From Parabacteroides massiliensis (GTDB lineage Bacteria > Bacteroidota > Bacteroidia > Bacteroidales > Tannerellaceae), in assembly GCF_900155425.1 (NCBI RefSeq), contig NZ_LT700192.1:124001-188000 (forward strand): DNA of 64,000 nucleotides, in the 5' to 3' direction. Below, piece after piece: positions 27,337-36,226 of this stretch. The number at the start of each line of letters is the position of its first letter. The first letter of the stretch is position 1. The notes below the pieces were generated by a model. It ran no database searches. It was not told the origin of the DNA and saw only the letters and a program-made list of their open reading frames with translations. The position numbers and the translations under genes were made by a program.

Positions 27337-27362
27337 AAGTTTCCCTCTGTTTATTGACGGCA

Positions 27363-27370
27363 CAAAGATA
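27363..27370 (-). promoter_or_regulatory. Bacteroidales -7 element for the AspT/YidE-type transporter
   Basis: TATCTTTG on the minus strand, 26 nt upstream of the chosen start. It rules out the longer reading of the gene from 27375. Confidence 0.65.
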
Positions 27371-27583
27371 GGCAATAATTTAGAAGAAGGCCGGTAACGA
27401 CCCGATAAGTAGTTATATCCGGCGACAAAATCGTCTACATATCGTCGCCCTGTTTATGTTTACCGTGTCATAGGCCGTATAAGAATTAAATTTAACTTTA
27501 TGAAGAAAATAAACGACTGTTTTGCTTATATTTTAGTTTCTCTTGAGTCCTTTTATAAAAAAAGCAAGAAATATGCGTCTGTT

Positions 27584-27615
27584 TTTGTGAATTATCAAAT
27601 ATAATTGTATTTTTG
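27584..27615 (+). promoter_or_regulatory. Full Bacteroidales promoter for susC of locus A
   Basis: TTTG (27584-27587), 20 nt, TATTTTTG (27608-27615): the best match in the window to TTTG-N19/21-TAnnTTTG. Transcription would start near 27622, leaving a leader of about 110 nt before the ATG at 27732. TTGCTT/AAGCAA inverted half-sites at 27522 and 27562 lie just upstream. The rest of the 395-bp gap holds no gene. Confidence 0.7.
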
Positions 27616-27731
27616 TGCAAATATTTTGATTAGGCTCTTACAGAGTTTGGATCAATTGTTAGTTTTCTGACAAAATTATTGTAAAAAGGAATGCAATTGT
27701 AATGCAGATATAAATCTAATAATTCAAATTT

Positions 27732-30700
27732 ATGAACAGCGCTTTACTGAAAAACAATCTTGCTGCAATCGTAGCAGATTCTCAGACGCGGAAGGTATTG
27801 TCAAGATCCGGTCTTATAGCTGGATTATGTATATCTTCCATCGTTTCTTCGTACGCTATTCCAAGTGGAGTGGATGCGACGAAAGCAAATAATGAAAGTG
27901 TTATGATCACCCAGCAGTCTAAAAAGGTGTCGGGTGTAGTAACGGACAGTGCCGGTGAACCTATACCGGGTGCAAATGTCGTGCAGAAAGGAACGACGAA
28001 TGGTACAAGTACCGATATGGACGGTAAGTATACCTTGGATGTTCCTAATAATGCAACACTGGTTGTTTCTTTTATCGGTTATACAACGAAAGAAATTAAG
28101 GTTGGTAGCCAGTCTGTGTTGAACATCAGCTTGGATGAAGAAGCAATCGGTCTGAATGAGGTTGTAGCGATCGGTTACGGTTATGTGAAGAAAAAAGATT
28201 TGACGGGTGCTATTTCTACTGTATCGGCTGACGATATGGTGTTGGGTGGTACGGTGAGCAACGCAGCTCAGGCGTTGCAAGGTAAAACAGCCGGTGTGCA
28301 GGTATCGCAAAGTTCAAAAGCGCCGGGTGGTACCATTTCGGTACGTGTCCGTGGTAACAACTCAATTTCGTCTACCAACGAACCTCTTTATGTGGTGGAT
28401 GGTTTCCCTTCTTCCGAAGGTTTGAACTTGAACCCGAATGATATAGAATCCATGCAGATCCTGAAAGACGCATCGGCCACAGCTATTTATGGTGCACGTG
28501 GTGCGAATGGCGTTGTGTTGATTACAACAAAACGAGGAAAAGCAGGCGAAAATAAAATTTCTTACAGTGGCTACCTGGGAGCCCAGAAGGTGGATAATCC
28601 GTTTGAGTTCATCAATGCAAAGGATTATATGAATTTGCAAAATGCGTTGTATCAGGAGATCGCCGGTCAGGAAGGTAATCCGAACGGAGCTTATACGCCG
28701 TCTCAATTACAGTCTACGGTAGATACCGACTGGCTGGATGTTTGTACACGGCTCGCATTGGTGCAGGATCATAACATTCAGTTCCGTGGCGGTTCTGAAA
28801 AGACAAAAGTTTTGACCAGCTTGGGATATTATAAACAAGAAGGTGTTTTGAAGAATACGGATTTTAACCGTATTTCCGGACGTGTAAATGTCGATCAAAC
28901 CATCAATGATTTCATTAAAGCCGGTGCAACGATGTATGCTCACCGTGAACGTTCGAACGCTCAATCTTATAGTGGTAATATTTTGGGCGAGAACGTAATG
29001 TTGAGTGTGATGGGCTACGATCCGACGGTAAAGCCTTACAATGATGACGGTTCATACGGACGTGTTCCTGGTGGACGTGGAGATAACCCGCTGGCCAATT
29101 TGCTGGAACGTAAGAAAGAAGTCGTGAATGACAAGTTCAACGGAACAGCTTTTCTCGAACTTCATCCGTTTGACGGATTTACAGCTAAAGCTACGGCTGG
29201 TGTCGAAATGTTACATAATTTCAAAGGCTCTTATTTGCCCCAATCTACTACTTATGCTGGGGAAATAGAAGGAGGTGTGGCTTCTACGTATGATTTCAGA
29301 GCAACCCGGCAGGTGTTTGAAGGCATATTGAATTATATGAAGACCTTTAACAGCGTACACGACTTGAATGTGATGTTGGGATATTCGTATGAAAAATACA
29401 GTGCTGAATCTCGTTCTGCAAGCGGAAAAGGTTTCTCGACAGACCTGTTCCAATGGAACAATTTGGGTGCCGCTTCTATTAAAGGAATCTCTTCGGCCAA
29501 GACCGAGAATCTTTTGGCTTCATTCTTCGGCCGTGTGAATTATACGTTCAATGATAAATATTTGGCAACGGTAACGGTTCGTCGTGATGGTTCTTCTCGA
29601 TTTGGATCGAACAATCATTGGGGAACATTCCCATCAGGATCTTTGGCATGGCGTGCCAGTGAAGAAGAGTTTGTGAAGAACTGGGGCGTTTTCAGCAACT
29701 TGAAAGTACGTGCCGGTTATGGTGTCACGGGTAACGAACGTATCGGTGACTATGCTTCCTATGCATTGGTTTCCACCAACCATATCACACTGGACGGCTC
29801 AAGCAATACGCCGGGTACACACCTGAGCCAGAGTAGTCCGGAAAATGCCAGTTTGAAGTGGGAAACGACAACCCAGTATAATGTCGGTTTCGATATGGGC
29901 TTCTTCAATAACCGTTTGTCTGTTACGTTGGATGGTTACTGGAAGAAAACAAAAGATTTGTTGCTGAAAGTTTCCTTGCCTTATTATACTGGTTTTACTT
30001 CCGGACAGCAGAATATCGGTGAGATCTCGAACCGAGGTTTTGAATTGGATATCACTTCTCATAATCTGACGGGTGCTTTCACATGGGATACGAAGTTCAA
30101 TTTGGCACTCAACCGGAACAAGGTGTTGGATTTGGGTAGTAGCGGCGATATACGTATCACTTCAGCTAAACCGGTCGGTACGGTATCGGAAAATGCTTAT
30201 GCTATTGTGCGCGAGGGAGAACCTCTCGGATCTTTGTATGGATGGAAATATATCGGTGTTCTGCAGGAAGGAGAAACATACGCTCCACAGCCCAATTCAA
30301 AACCGGGTGATCCGAAATTCGAAGATATCAATAACGATGGTAAGATCGATGCTGATGACCGTACGATTATTGGTAATGCCAATCCTGATTTGATTTTTGG
30401 TTTGACCAACAATTTCGCATGGAAAGGATTTGACTTGTCTATTTTCTTCCAGGGATCTATTGGTAATGATTTGTTGAACATGACTCGTATGAACTTGGAA
30501 TGGAAACGTACGACTGATGCATTGAACCGTTGGACACCTTCAAACACGAATACGGATATTCCGCGTAACGGTTTCTACTACTCACAGTACGGTGGATATG
30601 TGAACGATCATTTCGTTGAAGATGCTTCATTCCTCCGTCTGAAGAATTTGACATTGGGTTATACGATTCCGTTTAAAAAAGTGGTAAGTTCTTGCCGGGT

Positions 30701-30890
30701 ATATTTCTCTGCCGAGAACTTGTTTACAATCACTGGTTATTCCGGTTGGGATCCGGAAGTGGATACGAAAGCTAACGAGGCTGCTCAATCAGGAGGAAGC
30801 CAACAAACGGCAAATGCTGGTGCTGGTATGGACTTCAATGCTTATCCGGCTATGCGTACTTATACGGTAGGTTTGAATATTACATTCTAA
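27732..30890 (+). CDS. SusC-type TonB-dependent transporter (locus A)
   Basis: Outer-membrane importer that works with the SusD lid encoded next. At 1052 residues it is full length. A long N-terminal segment with a hydrophobic stretch (LIAGLCISSIVSSYAI) acts as the export signal, followed by CarboxypepD_reg (about 65-140: VSGVVTDSAGEPIPGANVVQ), the SusC/RagA linker (LNEVVAIGYGYVKKKDLTGA), a plug (NEPLYVVDGFP, ASATAIYGARGANGVVLITT) and the 22-strand barrel ending in the aromatic YTVGLNITF. Substrate cannot be read. The atypical N-terminal extension differs from the SusC of locus B. Confidence 0.95.
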   Translation: MNSALLKNNLAAIVADSQTRKVLSRSGLIAGLCISSIVSSYAIPSGVDATKANNESVMITQQSKKVSGVVTDSAGEPIPGANVVQKGTTNGTSTDMDGKYTLDVPNNATLVVSFIGYTTKEIKVGSQSVLNISLDEEAIGLNEVVAIGYGYVKKKDLTGAISTVSADDMVLGGTVSNAAQALQGKTAGVQVSQSSKAPGGTISVRVRGNNSISSTNEPLYVVDGFPSSEGLNLNPNDIESMQILKDASATAIYGARGANGVVLITTKRGKAGENKISYSGYLGAQKVDNPFEFINAKDYMNLQNALYQEIAGQEGNPNGAYTPSQLQSTVDTDWLDVCTRLALVQDHNIQFRGGSEKTKVLTSLGYYKQEGVLKNTDFNRISGRVNVDQTINDFIKAGATMYAHRERSNAQSYSGNILGENVMLSVMGYDPTVKPYNDDGSYGRVPGGRGDNPLANLLERKKEVVNDKFNGTAFLELHPFDGFTAKATAGVEMLHNFKGSYLPQSTTYAGEIEGGVASTYDFRATRQVFEGILNYMKTFNSVHDLNVMLGYSYEKYSAESRSASGKGFSTDLFQWNNLGAASIKGISSAKTENLLASFFGRVNYTFNDKYLATVTVRRDGSSRFGSNNHWGTFPSGSLAWRASEEEFVKNWGVFSNLKVRAGYGVTGNERIGDYASYALVSTNHITLDGSSNTPGTHLSQSSPENASLKWETTTQYNVGFDMGFFNNRLSVTLDGYWKKTKDLLLKVSLPYYTGFTSGQQNIGEISNRGFELDITSHNLTGAFTWDTKFNLALNRNKVLDLGSSGDIRITSAKPVGTVSENAYAIVREGEPLGSLYGWKYIGVLQEGETYAPQPNSKPGDPKFEDINNDGKIDADDRTIIGNANPDLIFGLTNNFAWKGFDLSIFFQGSIGNDLLNMTRMNLEWKRTTDALNRWTPSNTNTDIPRNGFYYSQYGGYVNDHFVEDASFLRLKNLTLGYTIPFKKVVSSCRVYFSAENLFTITGYSGWDPEVDTKANEAAQSGGSQQTANAGAGMDFNAYPAMRTYTVGLNITF

Positions 30891-30909
30891 TGAAAAGGAG
30901 AATTTGAAA

Positions 30910-32448
30910 ATGAATTGTAAGAAATATTTATTAGGTCTGGTTACGATGGGATTGTTTTCGGCTTGTACCGATCTGGATCCTGAAATATATAGTAATTTGA
31001 CGACGGCGAATGCTTATGGAACAGAGTCGGATATTGAAGCTGCCGTAGTGGGTTTATATTCGGATATGAATCCTTATCCGGGTGATTCTTGGTTGTATTA
31101 TGGTGGTTATATGATTATGATTACCGATTATGCTACCGATATGGGTTATTCTACAGCAGCCGGCGACCCGACTAAACTGAGTAACATGACGTATGATGCC
31201 AGCAACCGTTATTTCAGCAACAACTGGCGGGATATGTACAATGTGATATCGAATGCCAATACGATTCTGGATAATGTAGATGCTGTCAACATGTCGGAAG
31301 AAAAGAAGAATCTGGTAAAAGGACAGGCCAAATTCTTGCGGGCAATGGCTTATCGTGATTTGACGGATGCATGGGGTCCGGTTCCTTTTATCACTTCATT
31401 GGTGAAGAATCCGTTTACCATGAATGATGCGGCATTGACTCCGGTAGCCGATATTGAAGCTGCTTTGATTTCTGATTTGAAAGAATGTATCAACCTTTTG
31501 CCGGCAAGTTGGAGTGGCCAGGACCTGGCTCGTGCCACGAGTGGTGCAGCTGCTACTTTGCTGGGAAAGATATACTTGCGTAACCATGATTATGCAAATG
31601 CAAAAACATATATCGACATGGTGTTGAACAGTGGCCAGTATGAATTGGAAAGCGATTTCAAATATGTATGGTCGGAAAACAACAAATATGGAAAGGAGAT
31701 GATTTTTGCATTATTGCATGAAACGGGTCAGAATGCTGCCGAAATTGCCTGTCACTTTGGTCCGTCGGATCATCCGGATGTACCGGGACGTTGGCAGTAT
31801 TATGGCGTATCTCTTCCGTTTTGGCGCAGTTATGACAAAGAAGACCCGCGTCGTGAATTCTTCTATTATGATTATACGGGAGATGCAAAACGCGATGACC
31901 AATCTAGCTACGGTTTTCATTACATGGTTCCGGAGGAGGGTGTGACGGTTGTTCCGAATGATACGACAAAGTATATGCAAAACGTGGCTACCATGAAATA
32001 TACATACGATATGATTTCGGATGCTTATTATGATGGACGTACCATTTGTATATTCCGTTTGTCGGATGTTATCCTTTGCAAGGCTGAAATCGAGAATAAT
32101 TTGAATGGTCCGGCTGCGGCTCTTCCTTACCTGAATCAGATTCGTGCTCGTGCCGGTGCACCGGAATATGGCAAACATGACCGTTTCCCGGCTCCTACGA
32201 CGAAAGAAGCCATGAACGATGCTATTCTTAAAGAACGTGGTTATGAGCTTGTATTTGAATTCCAGCGTCGTGCGGACTTGATCCGTTTTGGAAAATATGA
32301 GGAAATCGTAAATGCACATTTAAAGAAACTGGGTATCTCCCAGCCGACAAATGTAACTTCTGCTTTGCGGTATTTCCCGTATCCGTTGAATGATGCCCAA
32401 TTGAATCCGAATTTGGCAGCAGAAAATCCTTCACGGTTACCTAAATAA
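30910..32448 (+). CDS. SusD-like surface glycan-binding lipoprotein (locus A)
   Basis: Surface lipoprotein that binds substrate and closes the SusC channel. The ATG at 30910 gives the lipobox LFSAC; a TTG two codons earlier is in frame but less likely. TPR-like helices (YRDLTDAWGPVPFIT, AAATLLGKIYLRNHDYANAK) and the C-terminal RagB/SusD signature (LPYLNQIRARAGAPEY, ILKERGYELVFEFQRRADLI) are intact. About 512 residues. It starts 19 nt after susC and is followed by a hairpin with T-rich tail. Confidence 0.95.
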   Translation: MNCKKYLLGLVTMGLFSACTDLDPEIYSNLTTANAYGTESDIEAAVVGLYSDMNPYPGDSWLYYGGYMIMITDYATDMGYSTAAGDPTKLSNMTYDASNRYFSNNWRDMYNVISNANTILDNVDAVNMSEEKKNLVKGQAKFLRAMAYRDLTDAWGPVPFITSLVKNPFTMNDAALTPVADIEAALISDLKECINLLPASWSGQDLARATSGAAATLLGKIYLRNHDYANAKTYIDMVLNSGQYELESDFKYVWSENNKYGKEMIFALLHETGQNAAEIACHFGPSDHPDVPGRWQYYGVSLPFWRSYDKEDPRREFFYYDYTGDAKRDDQSSYGFHYMVPEEGVTVVPNDTTKYMQNVATMKYTYDMISDAYYDGRTICIFRLSDVILCKAEIENNLNGPAAALPYLNQIRARAGAPEYGKHDRFPAPTTKEAMNDAILKERGYELVFEFQRRADLIRFGKYEEIVNAHLKKLGISQPTNVTSALRYFPYPLNDAQLNPNLAAENPSRLPK

Positions 32449-32459
32449 ATAATTTTTTT

Positions 32460-32503
32460 AAGGAAAGAGGGTGTGTTTTGGCATGCCTTCTTTCCTTCTT
32501 TTA
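32460..32503 (+). terminator. Probable attenuator/terminator after susD (locus A)
   Basis: AAGGAAAGAGG and CCTTCTTTCCTT form a stem of about 11 bp with one bulge and a 15-nt loop, followed by CTTTTAT. Partial termination here would lower expression of the downstream sulfotransferase-related genes relative to susCD. Confidence 0.6.
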
Positions 32504-32528
32504 TATTCAATTAATACATAAGATCGAT

Positions 32529-34016
32529 ATGAAGCGTTTGATAGGAATTGTTGTTGCCTGCTGCTGTCTGTTGTCAGCTATTTTTATATGGATTGAAAAA
32601 AATGCATTGAGATCGATAACCCTGACTTCACCCCGTAATACGGCCATGTATAACCGGGTGGATATTTCGATAGCCAAGCCTGCTCCTGTTTATATTGAAT
32701 ATACGGAAAAAGAGACCGGAAAGTCTTATCGGACCCGTACTTCTCCGGCAGATACGCTTCATCATCTGGATTTGTTACTTTTAAAGGCCAATACCGAATA
32801 TACTTATCGTGTGGTTATCGATAATCTATTTAAACAAAAATCAAAAGAATTGACTTTTAAGACCCGTGAACAATCTCCTTGGCTGGTGAACCATTGGTTT
32901 AATGAAGGACATCCTCATGATACGGAGGCATTGGGAGATGGGATGATATTAGTCTGTTTCGGCCGTCTGCCGGGCTATATGATGTTGATCGACAACGAAG
33001 GAGAGGTTCGTTGGTACTGGCAGGTTGAAGATATTGGCGTACGTGCTGCTTCTCTGACTCCGCGGGGGACATTCTTGGCAATGCTTCGTCCGTTTGTGAA
33101 AGATGTTATAGATGATTATACTATGACCCCGGAACAAGTACGTAACGAAGAACATAAAAAACCGATGCGCCGCGGTTCAATCGGATTTGCCGGTGGGACC
33201 GGATTGGTTGAAGTGTCGTTGACAGGGGAAACGATGTGGCGCCTCGATTTGGATAAAGTAGAAAAGGAAAAAGATCTTCAGGTGATCCATCATGAAATAT
33301 TGATGGATGAAGACCACAACATACATACACTGTTCCGTCCGAAAAAAGTGGCGGCAATTCCGGTCAATGGAAAAATGGAGACGGATACATTGGGCGGTGA
33401 TGGCATTATGGTGATCGATACCTTAGGAAAAGTGTTGAAGACATGGTCTGTTTGGAATGTATGGGATATAGAGAAAGATCCGCATATCGGGGAATATCGG
33501 TACGACCGTTTCCATATCAACGGGCTTTGCTTTGATAAAGACGGTAATTATCTGTTGTCGGTTCCTATTGAAGACCAGATATGGAAGGTGGATGCCGAAA
33601 GTGGCAAACTGGTCTGGCGTTTTGGACGGGACGGAGATTTTAAAATGGACACAACGGCTTATTTCTCTTTCCAGCATTCGCCTTATATTATGGAAAACGG
33701 CGATTTGATGCTTTTCGATAATGGCTTGCATAACCAACGTTCCGGTGGCAAGGCTTTTCGGTTGGATGAAGAAAAACGTACGGCCGAGACAACGGTCAAT
33801 GCTTTATTGCCTGCCGATAGATATACTTCCCGTATGGGAAATGCTTCTATGTTGCCGAATGGGAATTTGCTGCAATGCAGTTCGAAGACAGGTTCGGTGA
33901 TGGTTACGGATAAGGATGGTAAGGTTCTTTGGGAGAGTGTTTTACATTTCGCTCCTTATCGGGCGGTATATGTTCCGAAGGAAACCTGGGATAAATACTT
34001 TAAAGAAATCAAATAA
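32529..34016 (+). CDS. Arylsulfate sulfotransferase (ASST)-like propeller protein
   Basis: ASST enzymes move a sulfuryl group from a phenolic sulfate to a phenol in the periplasm without PAPS, through a sulfated histidine. The ATG at 32529 starts an N-terminal membrane anchor (LIGIVVACCCLLSAIFIW), followed by a small beta-sandwich and a six-bladed propeller. Histidines fall in family-like motifs: His254/His255 (QVIHHEILMD), His329 (DRFHINGLCFD) and His383 (FSFQHSPYIMENGDLMLFDN), with Arg in VWRFGRDGDF; the last histidine is the likely sulfated residue. 495 residues. Its neighbours, a CHR transporter and a PAPS-type sulfotransferase, also concern sulfur oxyanions. True donor and acceptor unknown. 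Confidence 0.8.
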   Translation: MKRLIGIVVACCCLLSAIFIWIEKNALRSITLTSPRNTAMYNRVDISIAKPAPVYIEYTEKETGKSYRTRTSPADTLHHLDLLLLKANTEYTYRVVIDNLFKQKSKELTFKTREQSPWLVNHWFNEGHPHDTEALGDGMILVCFGRLPGYMMLIDNEGEVRWYWQVEDIGVRAASLTPRGTFLAMLRPFVKDVIDDYTMTPEQVRNEEHKKPMRRGSIGFAGGTGLVEVSLTGETMWRLDLDKVEKEKDLQVIHHEILMDEDHNIHTLFRPKKVAAIPVNGKMETDTLGGDGIMVIDTLGKVLKTWSVWNVWDIEKDPHIGEYRYDRFHINGLCFDKDGNYLLSVPIEDQIWKVDAESGKLVWRFGRDGDFKMDTTAYFSFQHSPYIMENGDLMLFDNGLHNQRSGGKAFRLDEEKRTAETTVNALLPADRYTSRMGNASMLPNGNLLQCSSKTGSVMVTDKDGKVLWESVLHFAPYRAVYVPKETWDKYFKEIK

Positions 34017-34017
34017 T

Positions 34018-35196
34018 ATGGGATCCACATCACTTTCCTATATTTTCTTTACATTCCTGAAACTGGGTGCTACCGCATTTGGCGGCTATATGTCACTGGT
34101 TGCTATTGTACAAAAGCAATTGGTGGAAGTTGACAAGAAACTGAAAGAAGAAGATCTGCTGGATGGAATTTCTCTGACTTCCGTTTTGCCCGGACCGGTA
34201 GCCGTCAATACGATTGCTTATGTAGGATACCATTTAAGGGGCATACCGGGGGCAATTGCCGCTTTTGCCGGAATCATCATTCCTGCATTCTTACTGGTCA
34301 TATTCCTTTCGTGGTTGTATTTCTCTTACGGAAATATACCGGCGGTAAAGAATGTATTCAGCGGGATCACACCCGCTATAACAGCTTTGATCGTTACGGT
34401 CGCGATTGGGATGACACGGAAGACTATCAAATTGCCTGCCCAATGGGTCATTTGTTTGCTGGCGGCTTTGTCGTTGATTTTTATCGGGGGCTTTGCCGTT
34501 ACTTTTCTGTTGATTTTCAGCAGTGGAATAGCCGGCTGTTTCCTGTTTCGCCAGCCTGTGGGGCAAGGTCTTGTTTCTGATGGAAAGATACAGACGGGAC
34601 GCAGGCAGTTGATAACTTCCGGAATCGTTCTTTTACTATTACTCTGTATATTACTTTGGGGAGGACAATATCCGGGCGCTCCGGAAAGCATTCAGATTAT
34701 ATCGGCCTTTTCCGGTATCAGCCTGACTTTGTTTGGCGGGGGATATGTCGTTATCCCGGCTTTGCATGAGTTGTTCGTGGAGAATTTGAACTGGTTGACC
34801 TCGGCTGAGTTTGCCGATGGGATAGCGATCGGGCAGATAACTCCCGGGCCGATATTCATTACAGCAACTTTCATCGGGTATAAAGTGGCAGGTGTCACGG
34901 GGGCGTTGTTGGCAACTTTAGCAATGTTTACTCCGCCGGCTGTATTAACCGTGCTGCTATCCCGTTTTGTCAAGATACTGAATCAGTCATTGATCGTAAA
35001 AGCGGCCATGAAAGGCGTACGGGCTGCTGTTATCGGTATGATCTTTGCTTCGGCCGTTACGATCGGGCAAACGATTGCGCCGTCGATCGTTTCGGCTCTT
35101 ATTTTCCTGGTTACATTTTTTATTTCACTAAAATACACAATCAGTCCGGTTTACCTGATCATCGGAGCAGGCGTGGCGGGCTTTATCATATTCTAA
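34018..35196 (+). CDS. CHR-superfamily (ChrA) anion transporter, two-domain form
   Basis: CHR proteins export chromate, a sulfate analogue, from the cytoplasm. The ATG at 34018 follows the ASST stop by one base. Two homologous halves are plain: FLKLGATAFGGYMSLVAIVQ with LPGPVAVNTIAYVGY, and ISLTLFGGGYVVIPALHELF with TPGPIFITATFIGY. Roughly ten to eleven hydrophobic segments are present in 392 residues. Many Bacteroidales have two separate half-size CHR genes; here they are joined. Tight packing between two sulfo-transfer genes suggests sulfate or another oxyanion as substrate rather than chromate defence; that is inference. Confidence 0.88.
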   Translation: MGSTSLSYIFFTFLKLGATAFGGYMSLVAIVQKQLVEVDKKLKEEDLLDGISLTSVLPGPVAVNTIAYVGYHLRGIPGAIAAFAGIIIPAFLLVIFLSWLYFSYGNIPAVKNVFSGITPAITALIVTVAIGMTRKTIKLPAQWVICLLAALSLIFIGGFAVTFLLIFSSGIAGCFLFRQPVGQGLVSDGKIQTGRRQLITSGIVLLLLLCILLWGGQYPGAPESIQIISAFSGISLTLFGGGYVVIPALHELFVENLNWLTSAEFADGIAIGQITPGPIFITATFIGYKVAGVTGALLATLAMFTPPAVLTVLLSRFVKILNQSLIVKAAMKGVRAAVIGMIFASAVTIGQTIAPSIVSALIFLVTFFISLKYTISPVYLIIGAGVAGFIIF

Positions 35197-35200
35197 TTCT

Positions 35201-36208
35201 ATGAATACAATACAAGGTATACAAATGATAGGAACCCAACGATCCGGTTCCAATCTGTTGCGCGTAATGTTGGACGGAATCCGGGAGATTGTTGCTCCCC
35301 ATCCTCCCCATATTCTCCAACGTTTCTTGCCGTTGCTTCCCAAGTATGGCGATTTGGCGGATCGGTCTAATTTTTATCGGTTGGCACAGGATGTATGCGA
35401 GTTGGTTACGGTGAATCCGGTGCCTTGGGAGGGCATTGCCATTCGTACGGACGAAGTGGTGGCTTCTTGCAGGCAACAGACGTTATATGAGTTGTTCAGG
35501 GTGATTTATGAATCGGCAGCCCGTCAGGCCGGAGCTTCTTTCTGGCTTTGTAAAAGCATGAAAAATATGCTATATGCAGAAGGTATCGAATCTACAGGAA
35601 TCCGTCCTTATTATATCTATCTATACAGGGATGGCCGTGATGTGGCCCTTTCGTTCAAAAAGGCTATTGTCGGAGAGAAACATATTTATGCATTGGCTGA
35701 AAATTGGAAAAAGGACCAGGAGGCAGCCCTTCGTTTGAAAGACAGAACGGCAGCTGATCATTTCTTTATGCTGAATTACGAATCGCTTATTGCCGATCCG
35801 GAAAAAGTCATGCGGCGGCTTTGTGGTTTTCTACATCTTCCTTATTCTGACAAGGTGATGGATTATTATAAAAGCCGGGAGTCTGAAAATACAGCGGTAG
35901 CTGGCAAAATGTGGGCAAATGTAACCAAACCGATTCTGAAAGACAACACAAAAAAATTTCTGCGTGAATTATCTTCAGAAGATATTGCTATATTTGAATC
36001 CGTCGCAGGAGATATGTTGCAGCAACTGGGGTATTCTTTATGTACGCCGGCAGATTTACTCAGAGATAGCTTCTCCGATGAGGAAATCGCTTATTTTAAT
36101 GAAGAGAATATTCGTCTGAAGAATGATTTTATTCGCGAGGCTGATCCCGCCGACTTGGCGAAAAGACGTCCGCAAGATGAATTAATCAATCGTATAAAGC
36201 ATTATTAA
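35201..36208 (+). CDS. PAPS-dependent sulfotransferase family protein
   Basis: Predicted cytoplasmic enzyme that transfers sulfate from PAPS to a hydroxyl or amine. The 5'-phosphosulfate loop is near the start (IGTQRSGSNLLRVMLDG, residues 10-26) and the 3'-phosphate-binding motif is IYLYRDGRDVALSFKKA with Arg143 and Ser151 region. No signal peptide or membrane segment is seen. The 335-residue length suits the Sulfotransfer_1/3 families. Start is 4 nt after the ChrA stop, so cotranslation is likely. No PAPS-synthesis genes (cysD, cysN, cysC) are in the window. Acceptor unknown. Confidence 0.85.
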   Translation: MNTIQGIQMIGTQRSGSNLLRVMLDGIREIVAPHPPHILQRFLPLLPKYGDLADRSNFYRLAQDVCELVTVNPVPWEGIAIRTDEVVASCRQQTLYELFRVIYESAARQAGASFWLCKSMKNMLYAEGIESTGIRPYYIYLYRDGRDVALSFKKAIVGEKHIYALAENWKKDQEAALRLKDRTAADHFFMLNYESLIADPEKVMRRLCGFLHLPYSDKVMDYYKSRESENTAVAGKMWANVTKPILKDNTKKFLRELSSEDIAIFESVAGDMLQQLGYSLCTPADLLRDSFSDEEIAYFNEENIRLKNDFIREADPADLAKRRPQDELINRIKHY

Positions 36209-36226
36209 AGATAAAAAATAGTCCAC

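Noticed and set aside
33916-34017. N-terminal extension of the ChrA protein
   Set aside because: The extra 34 residues overlap the ASST coding end; the ATG at 34018 matches the family N-terminus.
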